Part shown: in pieces, positions 7,748-16,092 of the stretch
How positions within the stretch are numbered: position 1 is the stretch's first letter
Layout: each line of letters starts with the position of its first letter
Source: a virus
Length of the DNA: 23,475 nucleotides
Virus record (IMG/VR): IMGVR_UViG_3300025120_000567
Span: 1 to 23,475 of that record
Reading direction: 5' to 3' (one strand)
Translations under genes and position numbers: made by a program
The notes under the pieces: generated by a model
Database searches by the model: none
What the model saw: the letters and a program-made list of their open reading frames with translations, nothing else
Told to the model about the DNA's origin: nothing

Positions 7748-8553
7748 TAGCAGGAATACACACAACCAAACCTAGGACACAGCGTTACGTTGATGCTTTC
7801 GTTCGTGGTTCTGGCCAGGGTAAGATATATCAATTCAGAGATTTAAAATCATTACCTGAAGAGAATTTGACTATGTACGGCATACTTGCGGGTTCCGGTG
7901 AGGTGTACAAATGGTGTGAGAAGGAACACAGAAATTTCTACTTCATGGATCACGGCTACTTCACAAACGCACATATTAGTCCTCACTGGTTACGTATTAC
8001 AAAAAACAAACACTGTCAAAACATATTGCAAGACAGACCCACAGATAGATATGAGAAATATTTCAAACAAGATGTTAAACCATGGAACAAAGGTAAAAAA
8101 ATTCTAGTCTTGCCACCAACAAATGCTATAGCAAACTTCTTTGATGCCACGGAGTGGTTGGACAACACAATTAAGACGCTTAAACAAAACACAGACAGAG
8201 AAATTGATGTGAGAGAAAAACCTTACAACCCAACAATCAAAATTGATCACGTGGGTGCTACTGTAAAAGTAGATAGGCCTACCGAACACAAGGGCAACAT
8301 TAATTGGCACGATTATCATGCAACAGTGACCTACAACTCCAACACCATGGTGGCCAGCCTGGCCAATGGTGTGCCTGTGTTCTGTGATCCCAACAACAGT
8401 GCGGCCGCACCAATATCACAGACGGATTTCAGCAAGATAGAAACGCCCAAATACGGAGACAGGATTGCATTATTCAGCAGTTTAGCATATAATAATTGGA
8501 CACTACAAGAAATGGCCAACGGCACAGCATGGAGGATGTTGAATGAAAGTTGA
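7744..8553 (+). CDS. GT-B / capsule-type glycosyltransferase, paralogue 2
   Basis: The 269-aa protein aligns by eye with paralogue 1 along nearly its whole length: NFYFMDHGYF (64-73) with YWFTDTPYF, DRYEKYF (101-107) with DRFEKFG, TDREIDVREKP (150-160), ATVTYNSNTMVAS (193-205), GVPVFC (209-214), IETPKYGDR (232-240) and LAYNNWTLQEMANGTA (247-262). A predicted nucleotide-sugar-dependent transferase is the best reading. It starts inside the oxygenase stop (ATGA) and overlaps the next paralogue by 11 bases. It is closer to the minus-strand copy than to the two copies downstream, which suggests that duplication was followed by inversion of one copy. Confidence 0.65.
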   Translation: MIAGIHTTKPRTQRYVDAFVRGSGQGKIYQFRDLKSLPEENLTMYGILAGSGEVYKWCEKEHRNFYFMDHGYFTNAHISPHWLRITKNKHCQNILQDRPTDRYEKYFKQDVKPWNKGKKILVLPPTNAIANFFDATEWLDNTIKTLKQNTDREIDVREKPYNPTIKIDHVGATVKVDRPTEHKGNINWHDYHATVTYNSNTMVASLANGVPVFCDPNNSAAAPISQTDFSKIETPKYGDRIALFSSLAYNNWTLQEMANGTAWRMLNES

Positions 8554-9529
8554 GATATTTAGAAGGACAGTCAAGGATCGTAAACGCGGTAACAGTTACG
8601 AATTGCTTTACCATCTAAAAGAAGGTATAGAAGCGGCCGGCGACGAAGCGGTTATTGTGAATGAGAACAGATCAGGCCCAACTGTAGAAGGCGAGATGAT
8701 GCCAACAGCACCAATGGCGGCCATGTTTGGTTATGGGGGCGATAATCAGATGCATCACACAAAAGGACGACGTAGAGAGCTGGCGAATAATTGTAGGAAA
8801 AAAAAGATCCCTCTGATAACCTTTGATGGCGGATTGCTATCTAGTTTTGGTAATGTGTCGACATCACCGGATCACCATTTCAGGGTATCCTTATACACAC
8901 CCATGAACGATGGCAACTTCCTTTCAGACAACAGTCCCAGTGATCGTTGGGACATGATGGTCAAAAAATTCAAAGTAAAATACGAACCGTGGCGTAAGTC
9001 TGATCAAAACGATCCCATAATATTTGTACTTCAGCCTAAAGACAATTGGAGCATGAACGAATTAGATCCTATAGATTGGTTCAAAGGAGTATACGATACA
9101 CTGAGGCCGGCCACTGCTAGAAAATTTATTGTTCGACCACATCCTAATCACGTGGCTTCCATTGTTGCACGTAAAAAAGAGTTTCCCGAAGATGTAGAAC
9201 TCCAATTTACCCAGCAAAACTTTATAGGTGATCAAAAGAAATTTTACAGATTTCATTTCCAAGAAGCCATTACAAATGCACATGCAGTTGTCACACACAA
9301 CTCCACAGCCAGTGTAGACAGTTGCATAAGAGGTATACCAACGTTCTGTACATCAGACCTAGCTCTGTGTTGGGACGTGTGCAACAAAGATCTTAACGAT
9401 ATAGAAACACCAAAGATGCCGGACAGGACACAATGGGTGTACGATCTGGGATATAAGTTGTGGAGCATAAAGGAGATAAGTGACGGCACAGTGTACAAAA
9501 GATTCAAACAAAAGTTAGGCTTACAATGA
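8543..9529 (+). CDS. GT-B / capsule-type glycosyltransferase, paralogue 3
   Basis: At 328 aa this is the longest of the four related proteins. It has a fuller N-terminal half, including MFGYGG (61-66) and LITFDGGLLSSFGN (91-104). The shared C-terminal half has FIVRPHPNH (195-203), VVTHNSTASVDS (249-260), GIPTFC (264-269) and IETPKMPDR (287-295). The RPHPN and HNSTASVDS patterns are the most canonical of the set for capsule or GT-B enzymes. A Shine-Dalgarno GGAGGA at 8531-8536 sits six bases before the ATG, which confirms the start despite the 11-base overlap with the previous gene. Confidence 0.7.
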   Translation: MKVEIFRRTVKDRKRGNSYELLYHLKEGIEAAGDEAVIVNENRSGPTVEGEMMPTAPMAAMFGYGGDNQMHHTKGRRRELANNCRKKKIPLITFDGGLLSSFGNVSTSPDHHFRVSLYTPMNDGNFLSDNSPSDRWDMMVKKFKVKYEPWRKSDQNDPIIFVLQPKDNWSMNELDPIDWFKGVYDTLRPATARKFIVRPHPNHVASIVARKKEFPEDVELQFTQQNFIGDQKKFYRFHFQEAITNAHAVVTHNSTASVDSCIRGIPTFCTSDLALCWDVCNKDLNDIETPKMPDRTQWVYDLGYKLWSIKEISDGTVYKRFKQKLGLQ

Positions 9530-10446
9530 AATCATTATCGGTAATAACAACTTTTCCACCTAACAGATGGACCGCCTACGCAAAGAGAATGCTGGAGAGT
9601 CATATCGAATTTTGGCCTGATGATGTAATCTTATATGCGTACCACGAAGGCAACAGGCCTGACTTAAACCATCCAAAAATTAAATTTATAAACATCGAGG
9701 ATTCGAATCCTGAACTTGTAAAGTTTAAACAGCGGCACAAAGACGACCCAGTGGCCAACGGCGAAGTGCAGGAAATAGAAGGAGGTGTTCGTAGAGATCC
9801 CAATGCAGGCAAGAACGACAAAGGTAAAGGTTCATACTTGTGGGACGCTGTGAGATTTGCACACAAGACTTTCGCTGTTGACCATGCGATCAAAACACTA
9901 GACACAGATTACGTACTGTGGCTTGATGCTGACACATACACATTCCGGCCAATCACAACAGAGTTCGTTACTGGACTACTGCCCCAAGACAAGCTCGTAA
10001 ACTTCTTGGGTAGGGGTGAAAAATATCCAGAATGCGGGTGGGTGTGCTACAACAGAAAGCATCCAAAGATTAAAGAATTCATGCAATACTGGACAGACCT
10101 TTACACCAAGGACACCATATTCAAAGAACTAGAATGGCACGACAGTTATCTGTTCTGGCAGTGTGTCAAACGTGTGGCACCCGACGACGGGGTGGACATA
10201 GGCAAGGGTGCAGGCGCCAAAGGACATCATGTGTTCATCAACAGTGTGCTTGGAGCATATGTAGACCACATGAAAGGCAAAAGGAAAGTGTTAGGGAAAA
10301 GTAGCAAGAGCGATCTGCGGGGGGACAGGAACGAGAACTACTGGAAGAACGTAGAGAACTATGATCCATTTGGCGGAGTTAAGTTTGATCCCAAACAAAA
10401 AGACGATATTGTAAGCAAGGTGGCCAAAGGCACACAGGGCAACTGA
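9526..10446 (+). CDS. GT-A-fold glycosyltransferase with DXD motif
   Basis: The 306-aa protein begins with a GT-A type strand (SLSVITTFPPNRW) and has a clear metal-binding DXD motif, VLWLDADTYTF, with DAD at residues 134-136. Downstream, GWVCYNRKHP and the acidic EWHDSYLFW (about 207-215) match the acceptor and catalytic-base regions of many GT-A enzymes. It should transfer a sugar from a nucleotide donor. It lies between GT-B-like paralogues 3 and 4, overlapping four bases with the first and one base (TGATG) with the second. The exact GT family is not assigned. Confidence 0.75.
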   Translation: MKSLSVITTFPPNRWTAYAKRMLESHIEFWPDDVILYAYHEGNRPDLNHPKIKFINIEDSNPELVKFKQRHKDDPVANGEVQEIEGGVRRDPNAGKNDKGKGSYLWDAVRFAHKTFAVDHAIKTLDTDYVLWLDADTYTFRPITTEFVTGLLPQDKLVNFLGRGEKYPECGWVCYNRKHPKIKEFMQYWTDLYTKDTIFKELEWHDSYLFWQCVKRVAPDDGVDIGKGAGAKGHHVFINSVLGAYVDHMKGKRKVLGKSSKSDLRGDRNENYWKNVENYDPFGGVKFDPKQKDDIVSKVAKGTQGN

Positions 10447-11315
10447 TGAAGATCGAAGCATGGCCCATGCACGGCCCACTTAACAGTGAAAACATATTTG
10501 CCAAATTTTTGAAATCTATGCAGGCGACAGGCGACGATGTACACGTCAACAAAGAGACCAACAGCGATGTGGCAGTCATATGGAGTGTGCTATGGCAAGG
10601 CAGGATGAGAAACTACAAACAGATATGGGAAAGGTACAGACAGGCAAACAAGCCGGTGATAGTGCTGGAAGTAGGCGGACTGAGAAGGAATGAAAGTTTT
10701 AAGATCGCAATAAACGGAGTGAACAGGAAAGCGGATTTTGCCGATCAAGATGTTGACGACACAAGATGGCCATTGTTCAAACATACATTTAAACCATGGA
10801 AACAGACAGGGGACAATATAATCATATTAGGACAACACCATGCATCTGAACAATGGAACGGTATGCCTAGCATGAACGTTTGGTTTGAACAACAAATAAA
10901 TGAAATTAGAAAACACACAACAAGGCCTATACAGATTAGATCCCATCCTAGGAATCCTATGGGTTTTGATTTTGCAAAATACAAGCATGTAAGCCTTGCA
11001 CCTCCTGTGATGGACAGGAACACGATAGACGACACAAACTTCAAAGACACACTGAAAGACGCTTGGGCTGTGATTAATCATAGTTCTAATCCTGCAATGG
11101 AGGCCGTAATTAACGGAATACCTGTGTTTGTATCTGCAGACAGTTTATGCTATGACGTTGGTAATCATTCTCTGACACAGATCAACAATCCCAAAATGCC
11201 TGATCGACAAGAGTGGGCAAACAAATTGTCATACACTGAATGGTTCGAAGATGAGATAGAAAAAGGATTACCATGGAGGAGAATTAAAGACAGAATTATA
11301 AAAAAATATCTATGA
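10446..11315 (+). CDS. GT-B / capsule-type glycosyltransferase, paralogue 4
   Basis: This 289-aa protein is most like paralogue 3. Shared features are an N-terminal half with VIVLEVGGLRRN (71-82), then TRPIQIRSHPR (159-169), AVINHSSNPAMEA (208-220), GIPVFV (224-229), INNPKMPDR (246-254) and a closing LSYTEWFEDEIEKGLPW (261-277). KMPDR followed by a W-containing helix is nearly identical to paralogue 3. Its stop overlaps the next start by four bases. It probably acts in the same glycan pathway, adding a different sugar or linkage. Confidence 0.65.
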   Translation: MKIEAWPMHGPLNSENIFAKFLKSMQATGDDVHVNKETNSDVAVIWSVLWQGRMRNYKQIWERYRQANKPVIVLEVGGLRRNESFKIAINGVNRKADFADQDVDDTRWPLFKHTFKPWKQTGDNIIILGQHHASEQWNGMPSMNVWFEQQINEIRKHTTRPIQIRSHPRNPMGFDFAKYKHVSLAPPVMDRNTIDDTNFKDTLKDAWAVINHSSNPAMEAVINGIPVFVSADSLCYDVGNHSLTQINNPKMPDRQEWANKLSYTEWFEDEIEKGLPWRRIKDRIIKKYL

Positions 11316-12040
11316 ACACAAACCTAGAAATCAAATGGAAACCATACGAAGGAGAAACTGTTAACACAAATCTAATCATACGTGACGGTAAAAGGATACA
11401 AGAGACCGCTTTCTTTGAGGATCGAGTAAAAGCAGTTCCAAGGGGCAACGCCTACGTCATCGGCAACGGTCCGTCTAGGAAAGGCTTTGATCTAAACAGA
11501 TTGACAGAGACCGGACAGACCTACGGATGTAATGCATTGTACAGAGATTTCATCCCTGACTTTATATTCTCCGTGGACACAAATATGTCAATGCAGATGA
11601 TTGAGGACGAGGTCGGATTGAAGACCATCCACTACGCACCAGCCTTGCAGGCAAACAGGAAAGAGAGCAAGGGCATGATACATCTCATACCAAACAATCC
11701 AAACTGGATATCCGGCAATGCGGCATACTGGACCGCGGGTGTGCATGGACACAAGAACATCTACCTGATTGGGTTTGACTTCAGGGAGTATGGCAAAGGC
11801 GAGCTAAACAACATTTACCAAGACACGGACTACTATGGCGAACGCAACGAAGATAAGATATTCGATGGCTGGTTGAAACAGTTCAGAGACATGTTGAAGA
11901 TGAGACCCTACGTCAACTACACCGTGGTGCATGACAGGCCTCCAGACTTCATGAATTATCTACAGACAGGAACCGATCATGGGAATTCAAAAGTGATAAG
12001 TTACAGACAGTTTGAAGATACCGTACTAGCCGGTTCTTGA
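11312..12040 (+). CDS. DUF115/CstII-like protein (possible sugar transferase)
   Basis: The 242-aa protein has AYVIGNGPSRK (47-57) followed by YGCNALYRDF (71-80), PDFIFSVD (82-89) and, further on, HKNIYLIGFDF. This arrangement is typical of the DUF115/MAF-flagellin-associated family and of GT42 sialyltransferases related to CstII, which start with an AGNGPS loop and a conserved CN. These proteins bind nucleotide-activated sugars such as CMP-nonulosonates, and some modify flagellin. A sialyltransferase-like role is plausible but not established. It is the last plus-strand gene of the island, and its 3' end overlaps the convergent SprT gene by 15 bases. Confidence 0.6.
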   Translation: MNTNLEIKWKPYEGETVNTNLIIRDGKRIQETAFFEDRVKAVPRGNAYVIGNGPSRKGFDLNRLTETGQTYGCNALYRDFIPDFIFSVDTNMSMQMIEDEVGLKTIHYAPALQANRKESKGMIHLIPNNPNWISGNAAYWTAGVHGHKNIYLIGFDFREYGKGELNNIYQDTDYYGERNEDKIFDGWLKQFRDMLKMRPYVNYTVVHDRPPDFMNYLQTGTDHGNSKVISYRQFEDTVLAGS

Positions 12041-12508
12041 TAGGTTCAACCCAGCACTATTGAATTTATTTCTAAAGGCAAAGAAGTTTGCGTTGTGATT
12101 TGAATAAGGATCCTTCAGCACAGTCATCTGGTATAGGTGCACCATCTCGTGTGCCAGTGTTTCCACGAAGTCTCGAAAGGTCGGATACTTGCTGTGTAAC
12201 TCTATTGCGAAAGTGACTTCAGTCTTATCATAAGGTATCACGCTCTGATCGTAAGTGCCTTTCCTACACTTCCTGTTATCCCAGTTCGCCCAACATCTAC
12301 CCCAATCGGCATTCATCCTCACTAGATACATCGGTACCGCAGGTAATTTATTACCAAACAATCCCTTGTTGAGATGCTTGAACCAAGTGACCATTATAGA
12401 GTGTGTGGGTCTGAAGTTCCTAACGTTCTTTCGCCTAGTCAGAGTATTTTCCAATTTGATTTTCAATTGTTTCCGGACTGTGACAGTCTTTTTACTAGTT
12501 TTTTTCAT
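12026..12508 (-). CDS. SprT-like zinc metalloprotease
   Basis: This 160-aa protein carries the zinc-binding motif LAHEMVHLYQ (HEMVH at 120-124) and a downstream His, H138 in SNHNANF, as third ligand. The following helix FFAFRNKFNSAG is typical of SprT/Spartan proteases. The first 30 residues are basic (KKTSKKTVTVRKQLK), suggesting DNA binding. Spartan-type enzymes cleave proteins crosslinked to DNA; T4-like marine phages often carry a short version. It is a lone minus-strand gene between the glycan island and the UvsW operon, with a divergent promoter region of 64 bases upstream. Confidence 0.8.
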   Translation of the reverse strand: MKKTSKKTVTVRKQLKIKLENTLTRRKNVRNFRPTHSIMVTWFKHLNKGLFGNKLPAVPMYLVRMNADWGRCWANWDNRKCRKGTYDQSVIPYDKTEVTFAIELHSKYPTFRDFVETLAHEMVHLYQMTVLKDPYSNHNANFFAFRNKFNSAGLNLSRTG

Positions 12509-12510
12509 GG

Positions 12511-12538
12511 TTGACTACATTACCAATTGTGCTATAAT
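12511..12538 (+). promoter_or_regulatory. Strong sigma-70-type promoter of the UvsW operon
   Basis: TTGACT (12511-12516) and TATAAT (12533-12538) are 16 bases apart, and the -10 carries the TGC extension (TGCTATAAT). Transcription would begin near 12545, giving a leader of about 28 bases with an AGG before the ATG at 12573. This is the best sigma-70 match in the window and should drive the plus-strand genes to the terminator near 18250. Confidence 0.7.
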
Positions 12539-12572
12539 ATACTAATAATTATCTAAATTACCAGGTATAAAA

Positions 12573-13925
12573 ATGCACACAGATTTGCCAAAAACCATTA
12601 ACGAAGCACTCAAAATACTAGCATATAATGATTATTTCTGGACAGATCCCCTATCGACGCAGAAGACACAGATAAAGCCACACCCCAAAGATTATGACAC
12701 AGTGAGATCACTGGCAGAATCACAGTATGCATGGACAGAAAAACAGGCCAGACTAGCACTGGTAATTCTTAAAAGATACCTGACCAAATTCCAAGCACAC
12801 GGCATGGACATCAAGGATTTACTGAATAGTCCAGTGTATGATGACGACTTCCGTGTCATCAGTTTTGACAAAGTTATAGAGAAGTACACAGATGAGGACA
12901 ACGTTGAAAGAATAGAGATGAGATTCCCTTACAACAAGAAAGTGATACAACTGATACGTTGCATGAAAGACAAACGTGACTTGCCTGGAATGTATGCACT
13001 GTATGACGGTGAGAAAAAGAAGTGGACCTTCCAACACAGCGACGTCACTGCCTACTACCTAACATTGATTGCAGTGAGATATGATTTCAAGTTTATGGAC
13101 GATAGTCTGCTGGACGATTACGAAGAAATTAAAAGAGAAATAATAGGACATCGTAAACCCACAGCAAGATTGATAGCAGGTGAGGTTGTGTTGGACAATG
13201 CACCCGAATCACTACAAGAATATTGGAATGAGAATCTAAAAAACAAAACGGCACTGTCACAAGCGGACTCACTGAAGAACTTCAACATATCGACCAAAGG
13301 AATCAACGTGCCAGCAGAGACCACGATAGGTCACAAGATAGCACACAACAATTACCACAAGTTATGGATAGACTCAAAAGGATTCAGCAAGAAAGAAGTT
13401 GTCAAAGGATTGATGGAGTTGGATTGCTTTCCGTTGATAATGCCTGTCAGTGGAGACATACATATGCAGGAAGATGTTAAGAACTTTTGGGAATGGCTTA
13501 ACGCCTTTAAGGCACACGGCATAGACATATTGAACGATTGCAGTTGGGGATTTGATGTTAAAGAACCTGTGTATTCAAAAGATTACAAAGATGGAATGGG
13601 TTCCCCAGAAAGGACTCAATTAATTAATAACGGCACGTCACAAGAGTTCTTTCAAAATTTATTTGAACTGCATCAGATGAGCAAACAGTTCAAACTTATT
13701 AATGATAATACTAAAATTATATTTGTAAGGAACAGAATACCAAGAGCCTTGATCAAGAGCAAGGTAAAACCAAAAGCATCATTGGTCGCACTGGGTGGTG
13801 GTTATTATGCCACTGGCACAGACAATCTAAAAAGAATGCTTGAAAATCTTCCAAAAAAGTTGTATTATAGTGATCACCAACCGAGTAATTGGGATTGGCA
13901 TGATCACGTTATAGTAAAACTTTAA
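12573..13925 (+). CDS. Hypothetical protein upstream of UvsW, possible HARP-like segment
   Basis: This is a 450-aa protein not recognised as a named family. Residues 113-174 read like a HARP-type module: a strand (IEMRFPYNKKVIQLI), a YALYDGEKKKWTF turn-strand and a helix leading to YDFKF. In SMARCAL1-like annealing helicases HARP modules recognise fork DNA with a similar Y-D-x-K-x-W-x-F core. A helical segment at 50-70 (WTEKQARLALVILKRYL) precedes it. The C-terminal 200 residues contain IIFVRNRIPRALIKSK and LVALGGGYYATG. It sits two bases upstream of the UvsW gene in the same operon, suggesting a joint role at forks or D-loops. The HARP match is by eye only. Confidence 0.7.
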   Translation: MHTDLPKTINEALKILAYNDYFWTDPLSTQKTQIKPHPKDYDTVRSLAESQYAWTEKQARLALVILKRYLTKFQAHGMDIKDLLNSPVYDDDFRVISFDKVIEKYTDEDNVERIEMRFPYNKKVIQLIRCMKDKRDLPGMYALYDGEKKKWTFQHSDVTAYYLTLIAVRYDFKFMDDSLLDDYEEIKREIIGHRKPTARLIAGEVVLDNAPESLQEYWNENLKNKTALSQADSLKNFNISTKGINVPAETTIGHKIAHNNYHKLWIDSKGFSKKEVVKGLMELDCFPLIMPVSGDIHMQEDVKNFWEWLNAFKAHGIDILNDCSWGFDVKEPVYSKDYKDGMGSPERTQLINNGTSQEFFQNLFELHQMSKQFKLINDNTKIIFVRNRIPRALIKSKVKPKASLVALGGGYYATGTDNLKRMLENLPKKLYYSDHQPSNWDWHDHVIVKL

Positions 13926-13927
13926 AT

Positions 13928-15394
13928 ATGAGCAGTTGTAAATTAGTAATAAAAGATGAAGTGAATGTGAAGTTCGAGAACCTAAGCCTCGAATGGCGTA
14001 AGAGATTATCAAACAAATTCAAATACGAGATACCATATGCTAGACATCTTCCGGCAGTCAAGTTAGGCAGGTGGGACGGTAAAGTGTCATTCTTTGGGTT
14101 GGGTGGTACAACATATCTAAATCTGGTTGATCAAATACTTCCCATACTGGACGAGGGTGGTGTGTACATAGATGTTGAGGACAAAAGAGAACAACACAAC
14201 TTTGAATTCAAAGCAGTTGATAAGAATTATCTTTCACATATAAAATGGCCCGAGAATCATCCTGTGGCAGGACAACCAATAGAACTAAGAGACTATCAAG
14301 TAGAGACGATCAACAAATTCATAGAACATCCACAAAGCATACAGGAGATCGCCACTGGTGCAGGTAAGACAATCATTACAGCGGCCTTGTGCCAATTGGT
14401 TGAACCTTACGGTCGTACACTGACCATTGTTCCAAACAAGAGTCTTGTCACACAGACAGAGGAGGACTTCCTTGCTTGTAACTTAGACGTGGGTGTGTAC
14501 TACGGCGACAGGAAAGAGTTGGGTAGGTTCAACACGATTGCAACATGGCAGTCACTAAATGTGTTAGAAAAGAAAAGCAAGGACGAGCACACAACAGACT
14601 TTCTGGAGGCCATACAAGGCATCAACACAGTAATAATTGATGAGGTGCACATGGCCAAAGCAGATGTACTGAAAAGATTGTTGACAGGACCATTCGCACA
14701 CTGCGGCATACGTTGGGGTCTCACAGGTACTGTGCCAAAAGCAGATTATGAATTCATGGGTTTGAAATGTAGCATAGGTGACGTGTCCAACAGGATACAG
14801 GCCAGCGAATTACAAGACAAAGGTGTGTTGGCAAACTGTCATGTGAATGTGTTACAGACACAGGATCATCCACAGTTCAAGACCTACGGAGAAGAACTGA
14901 AATGGCTGACCACGGACAAGACAAGGATGAAATGGGTAGCCAACACGATTAAAGACATATCCAGTTCGGGCAACACGCTGATACTTGTGGACAGAATCTC
15001 TGCCGGGGAGATATTAGAAGAACAGATAGACGATGCGGTGTTCGTATCAGGATCAACCAAAAACACAGATAGGAAGGAACAATATGATGAAATATCTACT
15101 GCAACAAATAAAGTTATTATCGCCACATATGGAGTTGCCTCTGTTGGTATTAATATTCCTAGGATTTTTAATCTTGTTCTCATAGAACCTGGCAAGTCGT
15201 TTGTCAGGGTCATACAGAGTATAGGACGTGGGATCAGGAAGGCCGAGGACAAGGACAGTGTACAGATCTGGGATATTACCAGCAGTTGCAAGTTTGCAAA
15301 AAGACATCTAGGGGCAAGGAAAAAGTTTTACAAAGAGGCCAATTACCCGTATAATATAGAAAAGATAAATTATGAAAATCCTTACACTGGATAA
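13928..15394 (+). CDS. uvsW: UvsW, superfamily 2 DNA/RNA helicase
   Basis: The 488-aa protein matches T4 UvsW (503 aa), which unwinds branched DNA and R-loops, regresses stalled forks and shifts replication from origins to recombination. Helicase motifs are in order: Q-like RDYQ (121-124), Walker A ATGAGKT (142-148), DEVH (238-241), motif III GLTGT (264-268), motif V region ATYGVASVGIN (399-409) and motif VI QSIGRGIRK (430-438). The N-terminal 90 residues, with LGRWDGKVSFF, form the small substrate-recognition domain typical of UvsW. The 3' end overlaps the next gene by 23 bases. Confidence 0.95.
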   Translation: MSSCKLVIKDEVNVKFENLSLEWRKRLSNKFKYEIPYARHLPAVKLGRWDGKVSFFGLGGTTYLNLVDQILPILDEGGVYIDVEDKREQHNFEFKAVDKNYLSHIKWPENHPVAGQPIELRDYQVETINKFIEHPQSIQEIATGAGKTIITAALCQLVEPYGRTLTIVPNKSLVTQTEEDFLACNLDVGVYYGDRKELGRFNTIATWQSLNVLEKKSKDEHTTDFLEAIQGINTVIIDEVHMAKADVLKRLLTGPFAHCGIRWGLTGTVPKADYEFMGLKCSIGDVSNRIQASELQDKGVLANCHVNVLQTQDHPQFKTYGEELKWLTTDKTRMKWVANTIKDISSSGNTLILVDRISAGEILEEQIDDAVFVSGSTKNTDRKEQYDEISTATNKVIIATYGVASVGINIPRIFNLVLIEPGKSFVRVIQSIGRGIRKAEDKDSVQIWDITSSCKFAKRHLGARKKFYKEANYPYNIEKINYENPYTG

Positions 15395-15875
15395 CAGAAC
15401 ATACAAGTTAGAGAAAATACCAGAATGGGTAGATGAGAATTTAAGGTTTGCTGTACTGGACAATTCCGATCCGGCCAATCCTGATTTCTTCTACATACCG
15501 TTGATATTCCTCGAGAGCTTCAATGCACCGGCGGCGGTGTTGGAAATTGGTCCTCACAAGATAAAGATGCCGTTGGACTGGAAAATGCTTATAGGCGAAG
15601 CAGGACAATCCGAGATGCACGTGTTGCCAATCACCAGTCTAAATGACCGAGGGTTTGACGCATTCACTTTCAATCCTCTATCAAGTCCAAAGCCAGATTT
15701 CTATCCTATAGATGTGGTAGACATTTACACGGAAGTAAAATGGTACTTCCCGAAAATCAAAACAGGACAGATGCTGGCCGTTCCGTTAAACAACGGTCCA
15801 AAACCCATGTGTGCTTACTTCGTCAAGGACATCTCGAGGCAATGCGAACAGGTGGACTATGGCTCCGTCTGGTAG
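15372..15875 (+). CDS. Conserved-looking hypothetical protein, probably beta-rich
   Basis: The 167-aa protein is not recognised. It has alternating hydrophobic segments (AAVLEIGPHKIKMPLDWKML, DVVDIYTEVKWYFP) that suggest a beta-rich fold, no transmembrane segment and no catalytic motif. The ATG lies inside the uvsW 3' end (23-base overlap) and is preceded by AT-rich sequence, not a clear Shine-Dalgarno. Position between uvsW and the clamp-loader gene points to DNA metabolism or its regulation, which is inference. Confidence 0.7.
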   Translation: MKILTLDNRTYKLEKIPEWVDENLRFAVLDNSDPANPDFFYIPLIFLESFNAPAAVLEIGPHKIKMPLDWKMLIGEAGQSEMHVLPITSLNDRGFDAFTFNPLSSPKPDFYPIDVVDIYTEVKWYFPKIKTGQMLAVPLNNGPKPMCAYFVKDISRQCEQVDYGSVW

Positions 15876-16092
15876 GAAGTCAATCACAATAGACGCACCC
15901 ATCATGATAACCAGCAACAAGATCGCTGTGTGGATGGATGAGGACTGGATGTATAGTTTCTTTGACTTTATGAAAAAACACAAATTCCAATTTTCAGGTT
16001 TACAACACAAACACAATAAAATAAAATTAACATTTGTAACAGCAAAAGAATGCACAATGTTTGCACTAAAATATGCCAGTAGAAAAAAATAG
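15859..16092 (+). CDS. Small hypothetical protein
   Basis: A 77-aa basic protein with no recognised domain, containing SNKIAVWMDEDWMYSFFDF and a lysine-rich C-terminus (FALKYASRKK). The frame is open upstream to an ATG at 15811, but that would overlap the previous gene by 65 bases. The ATG at 15859 has AGGTGG just upstream (15850-15855) and overlaps by only 17 bases, in line with its neighbours, so it is preferred. The stop overlaps the gp62 start by 20 bases. The single alpha/beta layout could suit a small DNA- or protein-binding factor, but this is a guess. Confidence 0.6.
   Translation: MAPSGRKSITIDAPIMITSNKIAVWMDEDWMYSFFDFMKKHKFQFSGLQHKHNKIKLTFVTAKECTMFALKYASRKK

Noticed and set aside
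12255-12545. Plus-strand 96-codon frame opposite the SprT gene
   Set aside because: It is antisense to a gene with a clear HExxH motif and encodes a low-complexity hydrophobic product with no motif.
15811-15858. Longer start (ATG 15811) for the small gene ending at 16092
   Set aside because: It would overlap the preceding gene by 65 bases; ATG 15859 has an AGGTGG site and an overlap like those of its neighbours.
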